NCBI GenBank assembly: GCA_035772405.1
Contig: JAYKKM010000147.1
Coordinates: 2,520,001 to 2,584,000 of the forward strand
DNA from: Chrysogorgia sp. JL179-B06
Lineage: Eukaryota; Cnidaria; Anthozoa; Scleralcyonacea; Chrysogorgiidae
DNA: 64,000 bases
Reading direction: 5' to 3'
The translations under genes were made by a program, and so were the position numbers. Below the pieces are notes generated by a model. That model was not told the DNA's origin. It did not search any database and saw only the letters and a list, made by a program, of their open reading frames with translations. Below, in pieces: positions 10,205-18,103 of the stretch; within the stretch, counting starts at the first letter, position 1, and each line of letters starts with the position of its first letter.

Positions 10205-10828
10205 TATATATTACCATATATTTTATTTATCCACTCGTTGTAGTATGGATCTCCTCTCCCATCCCAACCTAGATCCTTGTATACTACACTATACAGGTTA
10301 TACTCGAATCGTACCTTAACCTTACCAGGTTTGAGGTCGTTAAGACTACCTCTCAACTCTATACCTCTTCTAGAGCATATTCTTATGACAGAAAATATAT
10401 TTCGATATGTTCTTGACAATCAATTTGTTTCTTTTAAGAGACCATATTATCTCTATAAAGTCACTGACAACTGTTGGTATGTCACTCTCGTTAACTAGTC
10501 CAGTCAACATTCTATCTAGCCACTTACTATAACTATGAGCCGATTTATTGTACATCCAAATGTTAGGTACAAAGTTTCTCACGCGTCCGTAGGTAGTCTC
10601 TCCACATTTGTTACAACTAAATACACCATCTTCGATTTGGGTTCTGTGGTTACTACACTCGTAACAGTATGTGGTGTCGTACCACTTTTTTGGTGTTGCG
10701 TCCTTACTTCCGTTCTTGATCTCGTCCAATGTGTACCCTAATGTAGTACCACTCCACTTTTTTGATGTCTCAGTCTCATCCAATGTGTACCCAGCATAGA
10801 ACATTCTCATTGTACGTTCGTCAATCAT
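10204..10828 (-). pseudogene. Zinc-ribbon protein, possibly late transcription factor 3-like, frameshifted
   Basis: The first part (10828 down to 10370) has a zinc ribbon CYECSN...CNKC followed by a YNKSAHSYSKWLDRML block and IPTVV, a pattern resembling poxvirus-type late transcription factor 3 proteins. It closes at 10370, while the next frame (10419 down to 10204) stays open, has no ATG and continues with a basic segment. I read this as one gene with a frameshift between about 10380 and 10420. The VLTF3 assignment is from pattern only; it could be another zinc-ribbon family. Confidence 0.5.
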
Positions 10829-10858
10829 CTAAGTTACTATACTATATATATCTTTAGA

Positions 10859-11047
10859 CTATAGTGTAGTAACTTCGTGGTTGGTTAGTATCTCCCACTC
10901 ACACTTTATTGTTGTGACCTGTTTTAGAGCGTCTGATAGTAGTTGTTCCAACTCTTCTATCTGACGAGTTTGGTAAGAGAGTGTCTCTGTCAAGTTACGC
11001 TTTTTATCAAATTCCATAGCCATCTCCTTCAAAGTTTTAGTGCTCAT
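10859..11047 (-). CDS. Small coiled-coil protein, 62 aa
   Basis: Sixty-two residues, charged and almost wholly helical, with a leucine/isoleucine heptad pattern in RQIEELEQLLSDALKQV. An ATATATAGAG block sits about 15 bases upstream. It belongs to a run of five small minus-strand genes with matching upstream motifs, likely co-expressed. Function unknown; a structural or scaffolding role would fit. Confidence 0.6.
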   Translation of the reverse strand: MSTKTLKEMAMEFDKKRNLTETLSYQTRQIEELEQLLSDALKQVTTIKCEWEILTNHEVTTL

Positions 11048-11049
11048 TT

Positions 11050-11466
11050 CTATAACACTCTATATATTAAGTAACCTAAAGGTAGTCCAACAACTCCAAC
11101 GAATACCGTTTGGTATTCTTTCATCTCGTCTGAGGGTCTGTAATAGTCTGACAACTCAGGCTCTTTACTAAATGTCTTCCCATCATACTGTATCGTCAGT
11201 ACTTGTCTTAGTTGGTCCAGAGCGTGGTTCGTGTCGTTTATGTCTGCGTTAGCATCTGACAATTGTTGTCTTAATTCCTGGACTTTGTCTCTCTGACGAA
11301 TCTCGTTCTCGTAGAACTTTTCTTTCGCTCTTGCAAGACTTTCCAATGCTTTGTTGTGTCTCTTTATCTCTGTCTCGTAGCCTGTATGGTTTAGCTTGCT
11401 GAATATAAATCCAGCTCCTGCGAATGCTATAGCGTTGAATAAACCACCTGCTATCACACTAGCCAT
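11050..11466 (-). CDS. Membrane-anchored coiled-coil protein, 138 aa
   Basis: A hydrophobic N-terminal segment (GGLFNAIAFAGAGFIF, residues about 7-22) is followed by a long charged coiled coil (about 30-95) and a second short hydrophobic segment at the C-terminus (VFVGVVGLPLGYLIYRVL). It is separated by two bases from the next gene downstream. The upstream region has TAACGTAATACATAATG at the start. The family is not recognised; a virion membrane or scaffold protein is plausible. Confidence 0.6.
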   Translation of the reverse strand: MASVIAGGLFNAIAFAGAGFIFSKLNHTGYETEIKRHNKALESLARAKEKFYENEIRQRDKVQELRQQLSDANADINDTNHALDQLRQVLTIQYDGKTFSKEPELSDYYRPSDEMKEYQTVFVGVVGLPLGYLIYRVL

Positions 11467-11482
11467 TATGTATTACGTTAGA

Positions 11483-11716
11483 TTATTTTGAGAACGGGTC
11501 AATAGGTAAGTATTTCTTGCTCTGCGCCCACTTAACGAGTAGCGTTGAAACGCCTACAGCAGTCGCTAACTTGAGGGTGCCCTTCACTGATTCAGGAGTG
11601 CCTAACGGTTCTTTTAGTACTTTCTTTGATGCCATGGATACGGCTACGGCTCCAGCAGTCACAAGGGCTGCGTCGTATAGCTCGTTCATCAGTTCTTTTC
11701 TGTCTATTGATGCCAT
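11483..11716 (-). CDS. Small membrane protein, 77 aa
   Basis: Two moderately hydrophobic helices (AALVTAGAVAVSMASKKVL and LKLATAVGVSTLLVKWA) are joined by a short loop. The start sits in the clearest example of the element's promoter motif, AAACATGTCGTATAATATATG. Function unknown; small two-helix proteins are common in Polinton-like genomes. Confidence 0.6.
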   Translation of the reverse strand: MASIDRKELMNELYDAALVTAGAVAVSMASKKVLKEPLGTPESVKGTLKLATAVGVSTLLVKWAQSKKYLPIDPFSK

Positions 11717-11735
11717 ATATTATACGACATGTTTT
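11717..11735 (-). promoter_or_regulatory. Polinton promoter motif before the 11716 gene
   Basis: On the minus strand it reads AAACATGTCGTATAATATA directly before the ATG. Closely similar blocks precede the genes starting at 12878, 19570, 20808 and 21433. Probably an element-specific promoter; the role is inferred from recurrence. Confidence 0.55.
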
Positions 11736-12027
11736 AATCGAAGCTGTCGAGTTTACGTGGTGGTTTTATAACGACGGTCTTAGGCTCCACTACTTGTTTG
11801 TCTTGCCTAATCGTGTAGTACAGCGAGCCAGCGGCTATTACCACTCCTATAGTGCCTATGATGTATCCGTAGTTAAAACTATCGTCCTCATTTATCACTC
11901 TCTCTCTCATCTTCCTCTCTTTGGCTGCTTTTGATATAGCAGCCAAGCGTTTGCCTGCCTCTACTCTCTTAGGGTCTTTAACCCTTGTTGTCGACGTTAT
12001 AATAGGTACGGACTCACTGTCAGTCAT
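11734..12027 (-). CDS. Single-pass membrane protein, 97 aa
   Basis: A charged N-terminal half rich in Lys and Arg is followed by one membrane segment (YIIGTIGVVIAAGSLYYTI, about 53-71) and a basic tail. The start is preceded by CACGTATAATATAAG, a version of the shared motif. Its 3' end overlaps the promoter block of the next gene by two bases. Family not recognised. Confidence 0.6.
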   Translation of the reverse strand: MTDSESVPIITSTTRVKDPKRVEAGKRLAAISKAAKERKMRERVINEDDSFNYGYIIGTIGVVIAAGSLYYTIRQDKQVVEPKTVVIKPPRKLDSFD

Positions 12028-12074
12028 CTTATATTATACGTGGTGTCTTGTTACAGATGACCTCACAGTCCGTC

Positions 12075-12878
12075 TCACAGGTCGTCTCGCAGATAGAGTA
12101 TTCGATGAAAGTATCTTTGATGATTAGACAGTGTGGTTTCACTCTTGAATCTCCTATTGCAGTACTCGCACAGGACTCTGGAGTCTCTCATATATGTCTC
12201 TATGAAATGTATTATCTCATGTTGGTCTGAGGATAGTAACGTGTTATACCCTTGTGATCTTAGTCTCCTTAATACCCTCATCTGGTTATTTCTAATAACC
12301 CCGTTACCTTTCGGTGTTTTGAACTCTATAGCAAAACCATTGTATCTCTTGTGTAGTTGTGGAACTATCAAGTCTGGTTGTCCACCACTGTAACCCTTCT
12401 TCCATCCATCTATTCTTTTAGTAGATGTGTCTTGGTACTCACCCAATCCTGGGATGACTATTGTTGGGTGGTACTCTCTAATGTACTTCACAATGTCGTA
12501 GTGTAAATCTGTCTCATTCATGATTGACAACTGGTTGCATTGCGTGTACTGACCTGTTTTTCTAATAGACGGTAGAACTTCTGTGAATACCCATTTTTTA
12601 AACTTCTTAGCTGACTCTAATTTAGACGAAAATATTAGTCTGTACACACCTGGCTCGTTTATTTGCCAAACCATACTTTTGACCAACACCCCGTTTTGGG
12701 ACGTTGATGTTTGGACCTTTATTTTCTCGTCGTCTGCCACATGGTCTGTTATAGCCTTACCTGGTCTCTTATATCCTAAGATTTCAGCTACCTCTTTTCC
12801 ATAGAACCAAATATTGTCTCCATCTTTTACAGCAGTGACTGACATGTCGTTATTTCTAAATATTTTAGTGATACTCAT
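12075..12878 (-). CDS. BRO-N / PD-(D/E)XK nuclease / C2H2 zinc finger fusion
   Basis: Residues about 1-105 match the BRO-N DNA-binding domain of large DNA viruses and phages (WFYGKEVAEILGYKRPGKAI, then KKFKKWVFTEVLPSIRKTG). Residues about 120-235 form a VRR-NUC-like nuclease with the pattern GGQPDLIVP...AIEFKTPKG, where D, E and K are the expected catalytic residues. A C2H2 finger (CEYCNRRF...NHQRYFH) closes the protein. I chose the ATG at 12878; a GTG one codon upstream is unlikely. Likely role: DNA processing or regulation. Confidence 0.85.
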   Translation of the reverse strand: MSITKIFRNNDMSVTAVKDGDNIWFYGKEVAEILGYKRPGKAITDHVADDEKIKVQTSTSQNGVLVKSMVWQINEPGVYRLIFSSKLESAKKFKKWVFTEVLPSIRKTGQYTQCNQLSIMNETDLHYDIVKYIREYHPTIVIPGLGEYQDTSTKRIDGWKKGYSGGQPDLIVPQLHKRYNGFAIEFKTPKGNGVIRNNQMRVLRRLRSQGYNTLLSSDQHEIIHFIETYMRDSRVLCEYCNRRFKSETTLSNHQRYFHRILYLRDDL

Positions 12879-12904
12879 CACCTATAATATACCACATGTT
12901 TTAT
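12879..12904 (-). promoter_or_regulatory. Polinton promoter motif before the BRO-N gene
   Basis: On the minus strand AAACATGTGGTATATTATAGG precedes the start codon, matching the motif before the 11716 and 19570 genes. Confidence 0.5.
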
Positions 12905-12967
12905 TTTTGTGTTTAAATATCAGTCATCTTAAGAAATTAACCACTTAATAGCACGAACGCGTGATCT

Positions 12968-12996
12968 GACCAAGGTCCCATTTTGGGACCTTGGTC
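12968..12996. other. Perfect intergenic hairpin
   Basis: GACCAAGGTCCCA and its exact reverse complement flank a 3-base loop in the 268-base gap between two gene groups (12879-13146). No ORF is seen in the gap. It could be an RNA 3' end signal, an operator or a replication-related site. Confidence 0.6.
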
Positions 12997-13146
12997 AAAG
13001 TGACCCTTCTATCGATCACAAACATACTATCAGTAGGGGGTCACATGTAGTGTCTTAATATTTTACTAATATTTGCACGATATTAGGACATCTTAATTGT
13101 AGTCTTCGAAGTAGCAGTTATTTTTAAGAATAGCTGACACCCTGTT

Positions 13147-13656
13147 TTAGAGGTCGGAATCGGACCCCCCTTGTGTCTCGTATATTTTATTGTACCTTTT
13201 CACCATTCCATTGATTGGTGGACATAAGTCAGTCACAATATCGTCCAACACTTTAACGTCTGAGAGGAACATTGACTCGTTGTAAGGAAGACCTCTAAGA
13301 TACGATCTTAGTTGTGTCAGTATCTTTTTATAGCTAGTGTGTGCAAACTTACAATGCTCCACTCTACTCGTCAGATTGGATTTAGCCAAGTAGCCTTGGA
13401 TGATCACACCAGGACCACTAATACAAGCAATGATTAGAGGGTTAGCGGCTATCGATCCAGCTATAATCCCTACTGTCGTTAACCCTATGCTAGTCATGTT
13501 TAACGATAGTTTAATTTTCTTCAACCTCTTGTATTTCCATTTGTAACTGGCTTCTAGTTTGTGGTAGTACGCGTACAAGCGTTTGAGCTCTAGCACCTCT
13601 TCCTCTGACATATCCTTTGATATGTGATTGAAAACAACAACTGACTTCTTCCTCAT
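13147..13656 (-). CDS. Membrane protein with two transmembrane helices, 169 aa
   Basis: An N-terminal charged helix is followed by a hydrophobic pair (MTSIGLTTVGIIAGSIAANP, then LIIACISGPGVIIQGYL, about residues 53-92) and a C-terminal helical domain ending in an acidic tail. The start lies close to the end of the next gene upstream (13662), so the two are likely co-transcribed. Function unknown; the hydrophobic glycine-rich hairpin suggests a membrane-active virion protein. Confidence 0.65.
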   Translation of the reverse strand: MRKKSVVVFNHISKDMSEEEVLELKRLYAYYHKLEASYKWKYKRLKKIKLSLNMTSIGLTTVGIIAGSIAANPLIIACISGPGVIIQGYLAKSNLTSRVEHCKFAHTSYKKILTQLRSYLRGLPYNESMFLSDVKVLDDIVTDLCPPINGMVKRYNKIYETQGGSDSDL

Positions 13657-13661
13657 ATATC

Positions 13662-14615
13662 TTAGCTCACATCATATTCCTTCATCATATCTCTACCAAC
13701 TAATATTATGTCTCGGCTCGTCATGTAACCAGAGACAATCTTCACACCGTAGAACTCTATCAAAGACGGGTACTTATAGGGTGCGAGTGGTATTCTTGGT
13801 CGATGCACTCCAAAGATCGTTACGTAAGGAGACCCTATCTCTTCATGATTAGCTGTGAAGTCTGAGTCTGTTGATCTTATGTTGTTCACCTTAACGTAGG
13901 AGTTACCCATCCGCCAATGTATTGATATCATATGTCTCTTGGTGATGTCGACGTTATTTGGGATTGTACACGTATACTCCTTTGCTGGAGAGCCACCACC
14001 ATATGATAATTTATCGTTTTCACCTCCTTTGTATCCTATGTATTTGTCCCACGATCCATCATCGTTTGAGATAATCGCCTCCCAATCTGACGTAGAAACC
14101 CTCGTGACTAACCTCACTACCATAAAAACGGATATGTCACAGTATTGCATACGTGGACAGTTAAAATGCACTCCAGCTTCAAACGGAACTGGAGTTAGCT
14201 CGGGGGATAGGAAGCTATGACCATTGTTAACACCAATAATAGGACCATACGTTGGGTCGTATTGTACTAACATGTTTGTTTTATCTCTAATGGTTTTCAC
14301 TTTATTTGTTCCACTGTGGTATTCCACCATACTCACAGCATGGTTTGTGACGTTAAAATCAAATATAACGTTATAGGACTGCGTTCTAAAGTATTGCGAT
14401 AAGTATACAGACTCTAACACTTTTTTATTGATAGCATCCCAATCGTCTTCTGGATCTGCTACGTTTTTGAGTGCCCTGAACGCCATATCTATATTCCCAG
14501 ACATCCTCCAACCGCTAACGCTTAACTTAGGGTCACTGTCTAGATGTCTCTTCGCTCTTCTTAATATTTTGTCACTCTCGTAGTCTCTGTCCTCAAATCC
14601 ATAACTTAGACTCAT
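13662..14615 (-). CDS. Lectin-fold (LamG/ConA-like) protein, 317 aa
   Basis: The C-terminal half has the look of a concanavalin A/laminin-G sandwich: FMVVRLVTRVSTSDWEAI, KRHMISIHWRMGNSYVKV, an ITIFGV-like strand and the closing phrase FYGVKIVSGYMTSRDI. The N-terminal about 90 residues form a separate mostly helical region. No signal peptide. A five-base gap separates it from the gene upstream at 14620. By analogy with phage and viral LamG proteins, it may be a capsid decoration or glycan-binding protein; this is inference. Confidence 0.55.
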   Translation of the reverse strand: MSLSYGFEDRDYESDKILRRAKRHLDSDPKLSVSGWRMSGNIDMAFRALKNVADPEDDWDAINKKVLESVYLSQYFRTQSYNVIFDFNVTNHAVSMVEYHSGTNKVKTIRDKTNMLVQYDPTYGPIIGVNNGHSFLSPELTPVPFEAGVHFNCPRMQYCDISVFMVVRLVTRVSTSDWEAIISNDDGSWDKYIGYKGGENDKLSYGGGSPAKEYTCTIPNNVDITKRHMISIHWRMGNSYVKVNNIRSTDSDFTANHEEIGSPYVTIFGVHRPRIPLAPYKYPSLIEFYGVKIVSGYMTSRDIILVGRDMMKEYDVS

Positions 14616-14619
14616 TATG

Positions 14620-15576
14620 TTATAACATATATTTGCTTACTAAATAGCCAGACGCAGCCGAAACCACTAGAACTAGCCCCAACTCTGTAGTGTTGTCACC
14701 TGGTGTCGCCTCTAGACGACGTTCTTGATGTGTCACCTTTGGTTTGTCAAGTGTCTCCAGATGCTCTCCACCTTCCTGGTGTGCCACGTTTGATGTCACC
14801 AGACGATTCGTCACCTTTGGTTTGTCAAGTGTCTCCAGATGCTCTCCACCTTCCTGGTGTGCCACGTTTGATGTCACCAGACGATTCGTCACCTTTGGTT
14901 TGTCAAGTGTCTCCAGGTGCTCTCCACCTTCTTGGTGTACTTTCTTAACCTCAGTCGTTTTCGCGTAGTTTAACCCACTGTTTACCCCAAACTTCATACT
15001 CTGTGTAGCAGTCTTCAATAGGTTGTTGTACCCAGCGATTTTGTTCTTTAGGATTACAACGTTACTTGGCATTAACCACGTAGACGGTGACAGCGCAAGG
15101 TTTTGGACAACGTTAGTGTCCCTAATCGACTTGTTCATGTTGAGAATCCACGTTGACACGTCGTAGTTTATAACACTATCCTCCACCAACTTTCGGAACT
15201 CTTGTTGAGTCTCTAGACTGCCTGCAGAATCACCAACGACTGACACACGTGTTCTCGCTTGTGCACCAAGTGTGGAGTAAACAAAGGCTTCTATGGACTG
15301 ATTTAGGTATTGTCGCCCAATGTTGGTAAAACCATTCGACACCAGAGGAACGTATCGTTTGTAGTCGTTCTTAACGTCGTTAATCGTGAAGACTCTCTCC
15401 TCACCTGTTGTACCATCAGCAAGGACTTTACCCTGGTAGTAATGTTTTTTAGGAATCTTGTCTGTCTTACCATACAATTCTCCAGCGTCAAACTCTCTAC
15501 TTATCGATCTCATACTCTCACCACCTTCCATCCTTCTGAGAAGTCTTCTAACAGTAAAGTACAGATGAAACCTCAT
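14620..15576 (-). CDS. Membrane-anchored protein with three 26-residue repeats
   Basis: The frame is open from 15669, but that start is GTG; the first ATG is at 15576, with another candidate at 15531. The N-terminal roughly 230 residues are soluble. Then come three near-identical 26-residue repeats (each containing HQEGGEHLETLDKPKVT) and a C-terminal membrane segment (LGLVLVVSAASGYLVSKYML). The layout suggests a surface protein with a stalk of variable length. Family not recognised. Confidence 0.6.
   Translation of the reverse strand: MRFHLYFTVRRLLRRMEGGESMRSISREFDAGELYGKTDKIPKKHYYQGKVLADGTTGEERVFTINDVKNDYKRYVPLVSNGFTNIGRQYLNQSIEAFVYSTLGAQARTRVSVVGDSAGSLETQQEFRKLVEDSVINYDVSTWILNMNKSIRDTNVVQNLALSPSTWLMPSNVVILKNKIAGYNNLLKTATQSMKFGVNSGLNYAKTTEVKKVHQEGGEHLETLDKPKVTNRLVTSNVAHQEGGEHLETLDKPKVTNRLVTSNVAHQEGGEHLETLDKPKVTHQERRLEATPGDNTTELGLVLVVSAASGYLVSKYML
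14731..14940. repeat. Three tandem 78 bp coding repeats
   Basis: Blocks starting at 14733, 14811 and 14889 are nearly identical, giving in-frame repeats of 26 residues. The first two differ at very few bases, so the array is recent and probably polymorphic. Confidence 0.9.
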
Positions 15577-15754
15577 TACACTCGTGATAACAGGGTGAAC
15601 TTCTTGCGAGGGTGATAAGTGTTGCAACGACACTCCACAACAGAAACTCGCACAATACGTTGCAAACACGACCCTATAGTAGCTCTCATTATCGTCCCAC
15701 TTTGACTTTGTCTTTGACGTGGTGATTTGTAATATAGGAAGAGATAGCTAATGC

Positions 15755-16163
15755 CATACGTGTGGCTAAGCTGAATCTAGTCAAAAAGTATCCTCACATC
15801 ACTTTGAGCAAGTTTGAGTTCGATCCAACTGTCTCACAAGACGGTTAGGTTAATGGCGTTGACATATATTTTAGAAACAACGACATCATAAGCACTAACA
15901 TAACTAGTGATACCTTCAAAAACGACAAGAGTATGTGGATTTGGTTACACAACAACAAGTCTCCAAAAGGTCACGACAACAAGTTTCCAAAAATATGGCT
16001 ATCTGGTGGAACTATCCAACCACTATCAAAAGGTCGCAAGAACCACTGGGGACTTTGGGATGGTTATCCAACGGAAAACGTGTTGAACTACCCAGTTAAT
16101 AACTTTAGAGTCTTCGTTAATCAAAAGAACTACTTTCTCTCAAAGCTACCAGGTCAGGTATAA
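15755..16163 (+). pseudogene. Remnant of an unidentified plus-strand gene with an in-frame stop
   Basis: A continuous reading frame runs from about 15755 to the stop at 16161-16163, broken by one TAG near 15846. The part after it includes MWIWLHNNKSPKGHDNKF and GRKNHWGLWDGYPTENVLNY. There is no clear ATG at the beginning. Its 3' end overlaps the opposite-strand gene ending at 16117. It is probably a decayed structural gene; I do not recognise it. Confidence 0.45.
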
Positions 16164-16350
16164 TTGGTTTGTTTATCGTTAGATACTTAGTATACTCCGG
16201 GTTACTCTTAAACCTACTCGAGTCTATCGAAACATCACCAATATTAGTTTTCGTCACGAAGAATATATGCATATGCATGTTGTCGTCATCGTCAAGAAAA
16301 AACCTATTCTTGTCAGCATAAGGATACTTTCTTTTGAACGCATCCATCAT
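16117..16350 (-). CDS. Hypothetical protein, 77 aa
   Basis: A small charged protein starting MMDAFKRKYPYADKN with an acidic DDDDN turn. It starts only 17 bases from the divergent penton-like gene, so both probably share the palindromic promoter at 16351-16367. It may be a truncated remnant of a longer protein. Family unknown. Confidence 0.4.
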   Translation of the reverse strand: MMDAFKRKYPYADKNRFFLDDDDNMHMHIFFVTKTNIGDVSIDSSRFKSNPEYTKYLTINKPIIPDLVALRESSSFD

Positions 16351-16367
16351 AACATACCGTACGTTAT
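16351..16367. promoter_or_regulatory. 17 bp divergent promoter
   Basis: AACATACCGTACGTTAT separates two divergent ATGs and is nearly palindromic (AACATACCGTACGTTAT against ATAACGTACGGTATGTT). It resembles the AACAT..GTA..TATA motif found before other genes of this element and may drive both directions. Confidence 0.5.
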
Positions 16368-17012
16368 ATGAGAGTGGTAGTATTGATTAGTGGTTCAACG
16401 AAAACTATAGACCTACCAGAGTCAACTCTAGCAACTAACTCAGACCCTCACATATTGGTGAAGGAGGCAACCATCTTTTGGGACTACGTTAACGTAACCA
16501 CAGTCAACAGTAAGATAACTTACAACAGTAACAACCACGTTTTTAGTCCTGGGTACCACACCTTTAAAACGATTGCCGACGACTTGAAAGAGTTAGGAGA
16601 CGTCAAGCTAGTGGCTAACAGATATGACTCAACGTGTACTATAACAACTGATCAACAAATAGAACTGTTTAAATTTGGACAACTTCTAGGGTTTGACGAA
16701 AACACTACAATAGCCACCACAAAAACCAGTCCTAACGTTGTGAACGTTAACAGAGGACTGAAATACATACAAGTAACATTTAATATTGTGGACAGGTCTA
16801 AGAACATAGTTAATGGTAGCAAAAGTGGTTGTATCGCAGTACTGCCAATAACTAGCACACAGACACTTAAGGGCTCTGTACAACATTTTGGTGTTGGATC
16901 TAAAATCCCAATAAACAAAGGAGTCATCAACCAACTAGAGTTCAAGATAACAGATCAGGACGATAACAGTGTTGACGTTGGCGAGGTGTTGTTAGATTTA
17001 CACATCACGTAG
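16368..17012 (+). CDS. Minor capsid (penton-like) protein, 214 aa
   Basis: Likely forms the capsid vertices as a single jelly-roll protein. The pattern fits Polinton and adintovirus pentons: an early KEATIFWDYVNV strand, SPGYHTFKTIADDLKEL (the usual PPGYYTIEDLN-like block), FGQLLGFDE and the C-terminal ITDQDDNSVDVGEVLLDLHI. The same C-terminal logic is seen in the second element's penton at 44751. The length fits the shorter Polinton minor capsid proteins. It sits directly before the integrase. Confidence 0.7.
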   Translation: MRVVVLISGSTKTIDLPESTLATNSDPHILVKEATIFWDYVNVTTVNSKITYNSNNHVFSPGYHTFKTIADDLKELGDVKLVANRYDSTCTITTDQQIELFKFGQLLGFDENTTIATTKTSPNVVNVNRGLKYIQVTFNIVDRSKNIVNGSKSGCIAVLPITSTQTLKGSVQHFGVGSKIPINKGVINQLEFKITDQDDNSVDVGEVLLDLHIT

Positions 17013-17017
17013 TGTAT

Positions 17018-18097
17018 ATGGAGCAAGAACTAAGAGATATTTACTACAACCCATCAACTGGTTACCAATCTGCCGAGAGGCTGTACCAAAAGGCACAAGA
17101 AGACGGTCTAAACGTTAGTAGGGTAAAGATAAAGGACTGGCTAAAATCTCAAGACACATACACTAGGTACAAACCAGTTGTTAAGAAACACAAGTTTAGA
17201 CAAACGTTTGTTGACTATCTGGGTGAGCAGATACAGATGGACTTGGTTGACATGGGCAAGTACAAGCATAAGAACAACGGGTACTACTGGATACTAACAG
17301 CCACTGAGATCCTTAGTAGGTATGCTTTCGCAATACCTGTCTATAGGAAAGACACGAAAAACATGACTAAGGCTGTCACAAAGTTACTAGAGAAGGCTAA
17401 GGTTAGATTTGGCGAGTACCCAAAGCTGGCTCAGTTTGACGACGGTAAGGAATTCTATAACGTTGGTGTGAAGGATCTATTGGATAAACACGATGTTAAG
17501 TACTTCAGCACGAACTCTGATAAAAAGGCAGCAGTCGTGGAACGGTTTAACAGAACACTCAAGACGTCTATGTGGAAGTACTTCTACAGTAAAGGAACGT
17601 ACAAGTGGATTGACATTCTAGACCAGCTTGTTGAGAATTACAACAATACCAAACATAGTACTATTCTAATGAAACCTAAAGATGTGAGCAAGAAAAACGA
17701 AAACGAAGTATGGACGACGTTGTTTGGGTACCATTTCGGTGACTACCCACTACCAAAGTTTAAAGTAGGTGATACTGTCAGGATATCAAAGTACAAGAGC
17801 ATATTTGCGAAAGGGTATGAGGCTAACTTCACTGAGGAGCTATTCAAAGTGACAAAGGTCATACGTGGTGACCCTACCGTGTACGAGATAGAGGACCATG
17901 AAGGGGAACCTATCGTTGGTAAGTTCTACGAGGAAGAGTTGTCAGCTGTCAATAAAAAAGATGACGTTTACAAAGTTGAGAAGATAGTGAGGAGAAAGAA
18001 GGTTAAGGATAAAAAGATGGTTTTGGTTAAGTGGCTTGGCTACGATAGTAAACACAACTCATGGATACCAGAGAGTGATATTCAAAATATCGAGTAG
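17018..18097 (+). CDS. Integrase (RVE family) with C-terminal chromodomain
   Basis: This inserts the element into host DNA. The catalytic triad is visible as D75 (QIQMDLVDMG), D141 (LAQFDDGKEF) and E175 (AAVVERFNRT), with the expected spacing of retroviral-type integrases. Residues about 305-359 form a chromodomain (VYKVEKIVRR, then LVKWLGYDSKHNSWIPESDI), which may guide the element to modified chromatin. I chose the ATG at 17018; the frame is open two codons further to a GTG. Apparently intact. Confidence 0.95.
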   Translation: MEQELRDIYYNPSTGYQSAERLYQKAQEDGLNVSRVKIKDWLKSQDTYTRYKPVVKKHKFRQTFVDYLGEQIQMDLVDMGKYKHKNNGYYWILTATEILSRYAFAIPVYRKDTKNMTKAVTKLLEKAKVRFGEYPKLAQFDDGKEFYNVGVKDLLDKHDVKYFSTNSDKKAAVVERFNRTLKTSMWKYFYSKGTYKWIDILDQLVENYNNTKHSTILMKPKDVSKKNENEVWTTLFGYHFGDYPLPKFKVGDTVRISKYKSIFAKGYEANFTEELFKVTKVIRGDPTVYEIEDHEGEPIVGKFYEEELSAVNKKDDVYKVEKIVRRKKVKDKKMVLVKWLGYDSKHNSWIPESDIQNIE

Positions 18098-18103
18098 TAT
18101 ATA

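Noticed and set aside
14703..14968. Plus-strand repetitive ORFs
   Set aside because: They are antisense shadows of the 78 bp coding repeats of the minus-strand gene.
16117..16350. Possible adenain protease fragment
   Set aside because: The HMHIFF stretch has no matching HW, Gln or Cys motif; there is no support for a protease.
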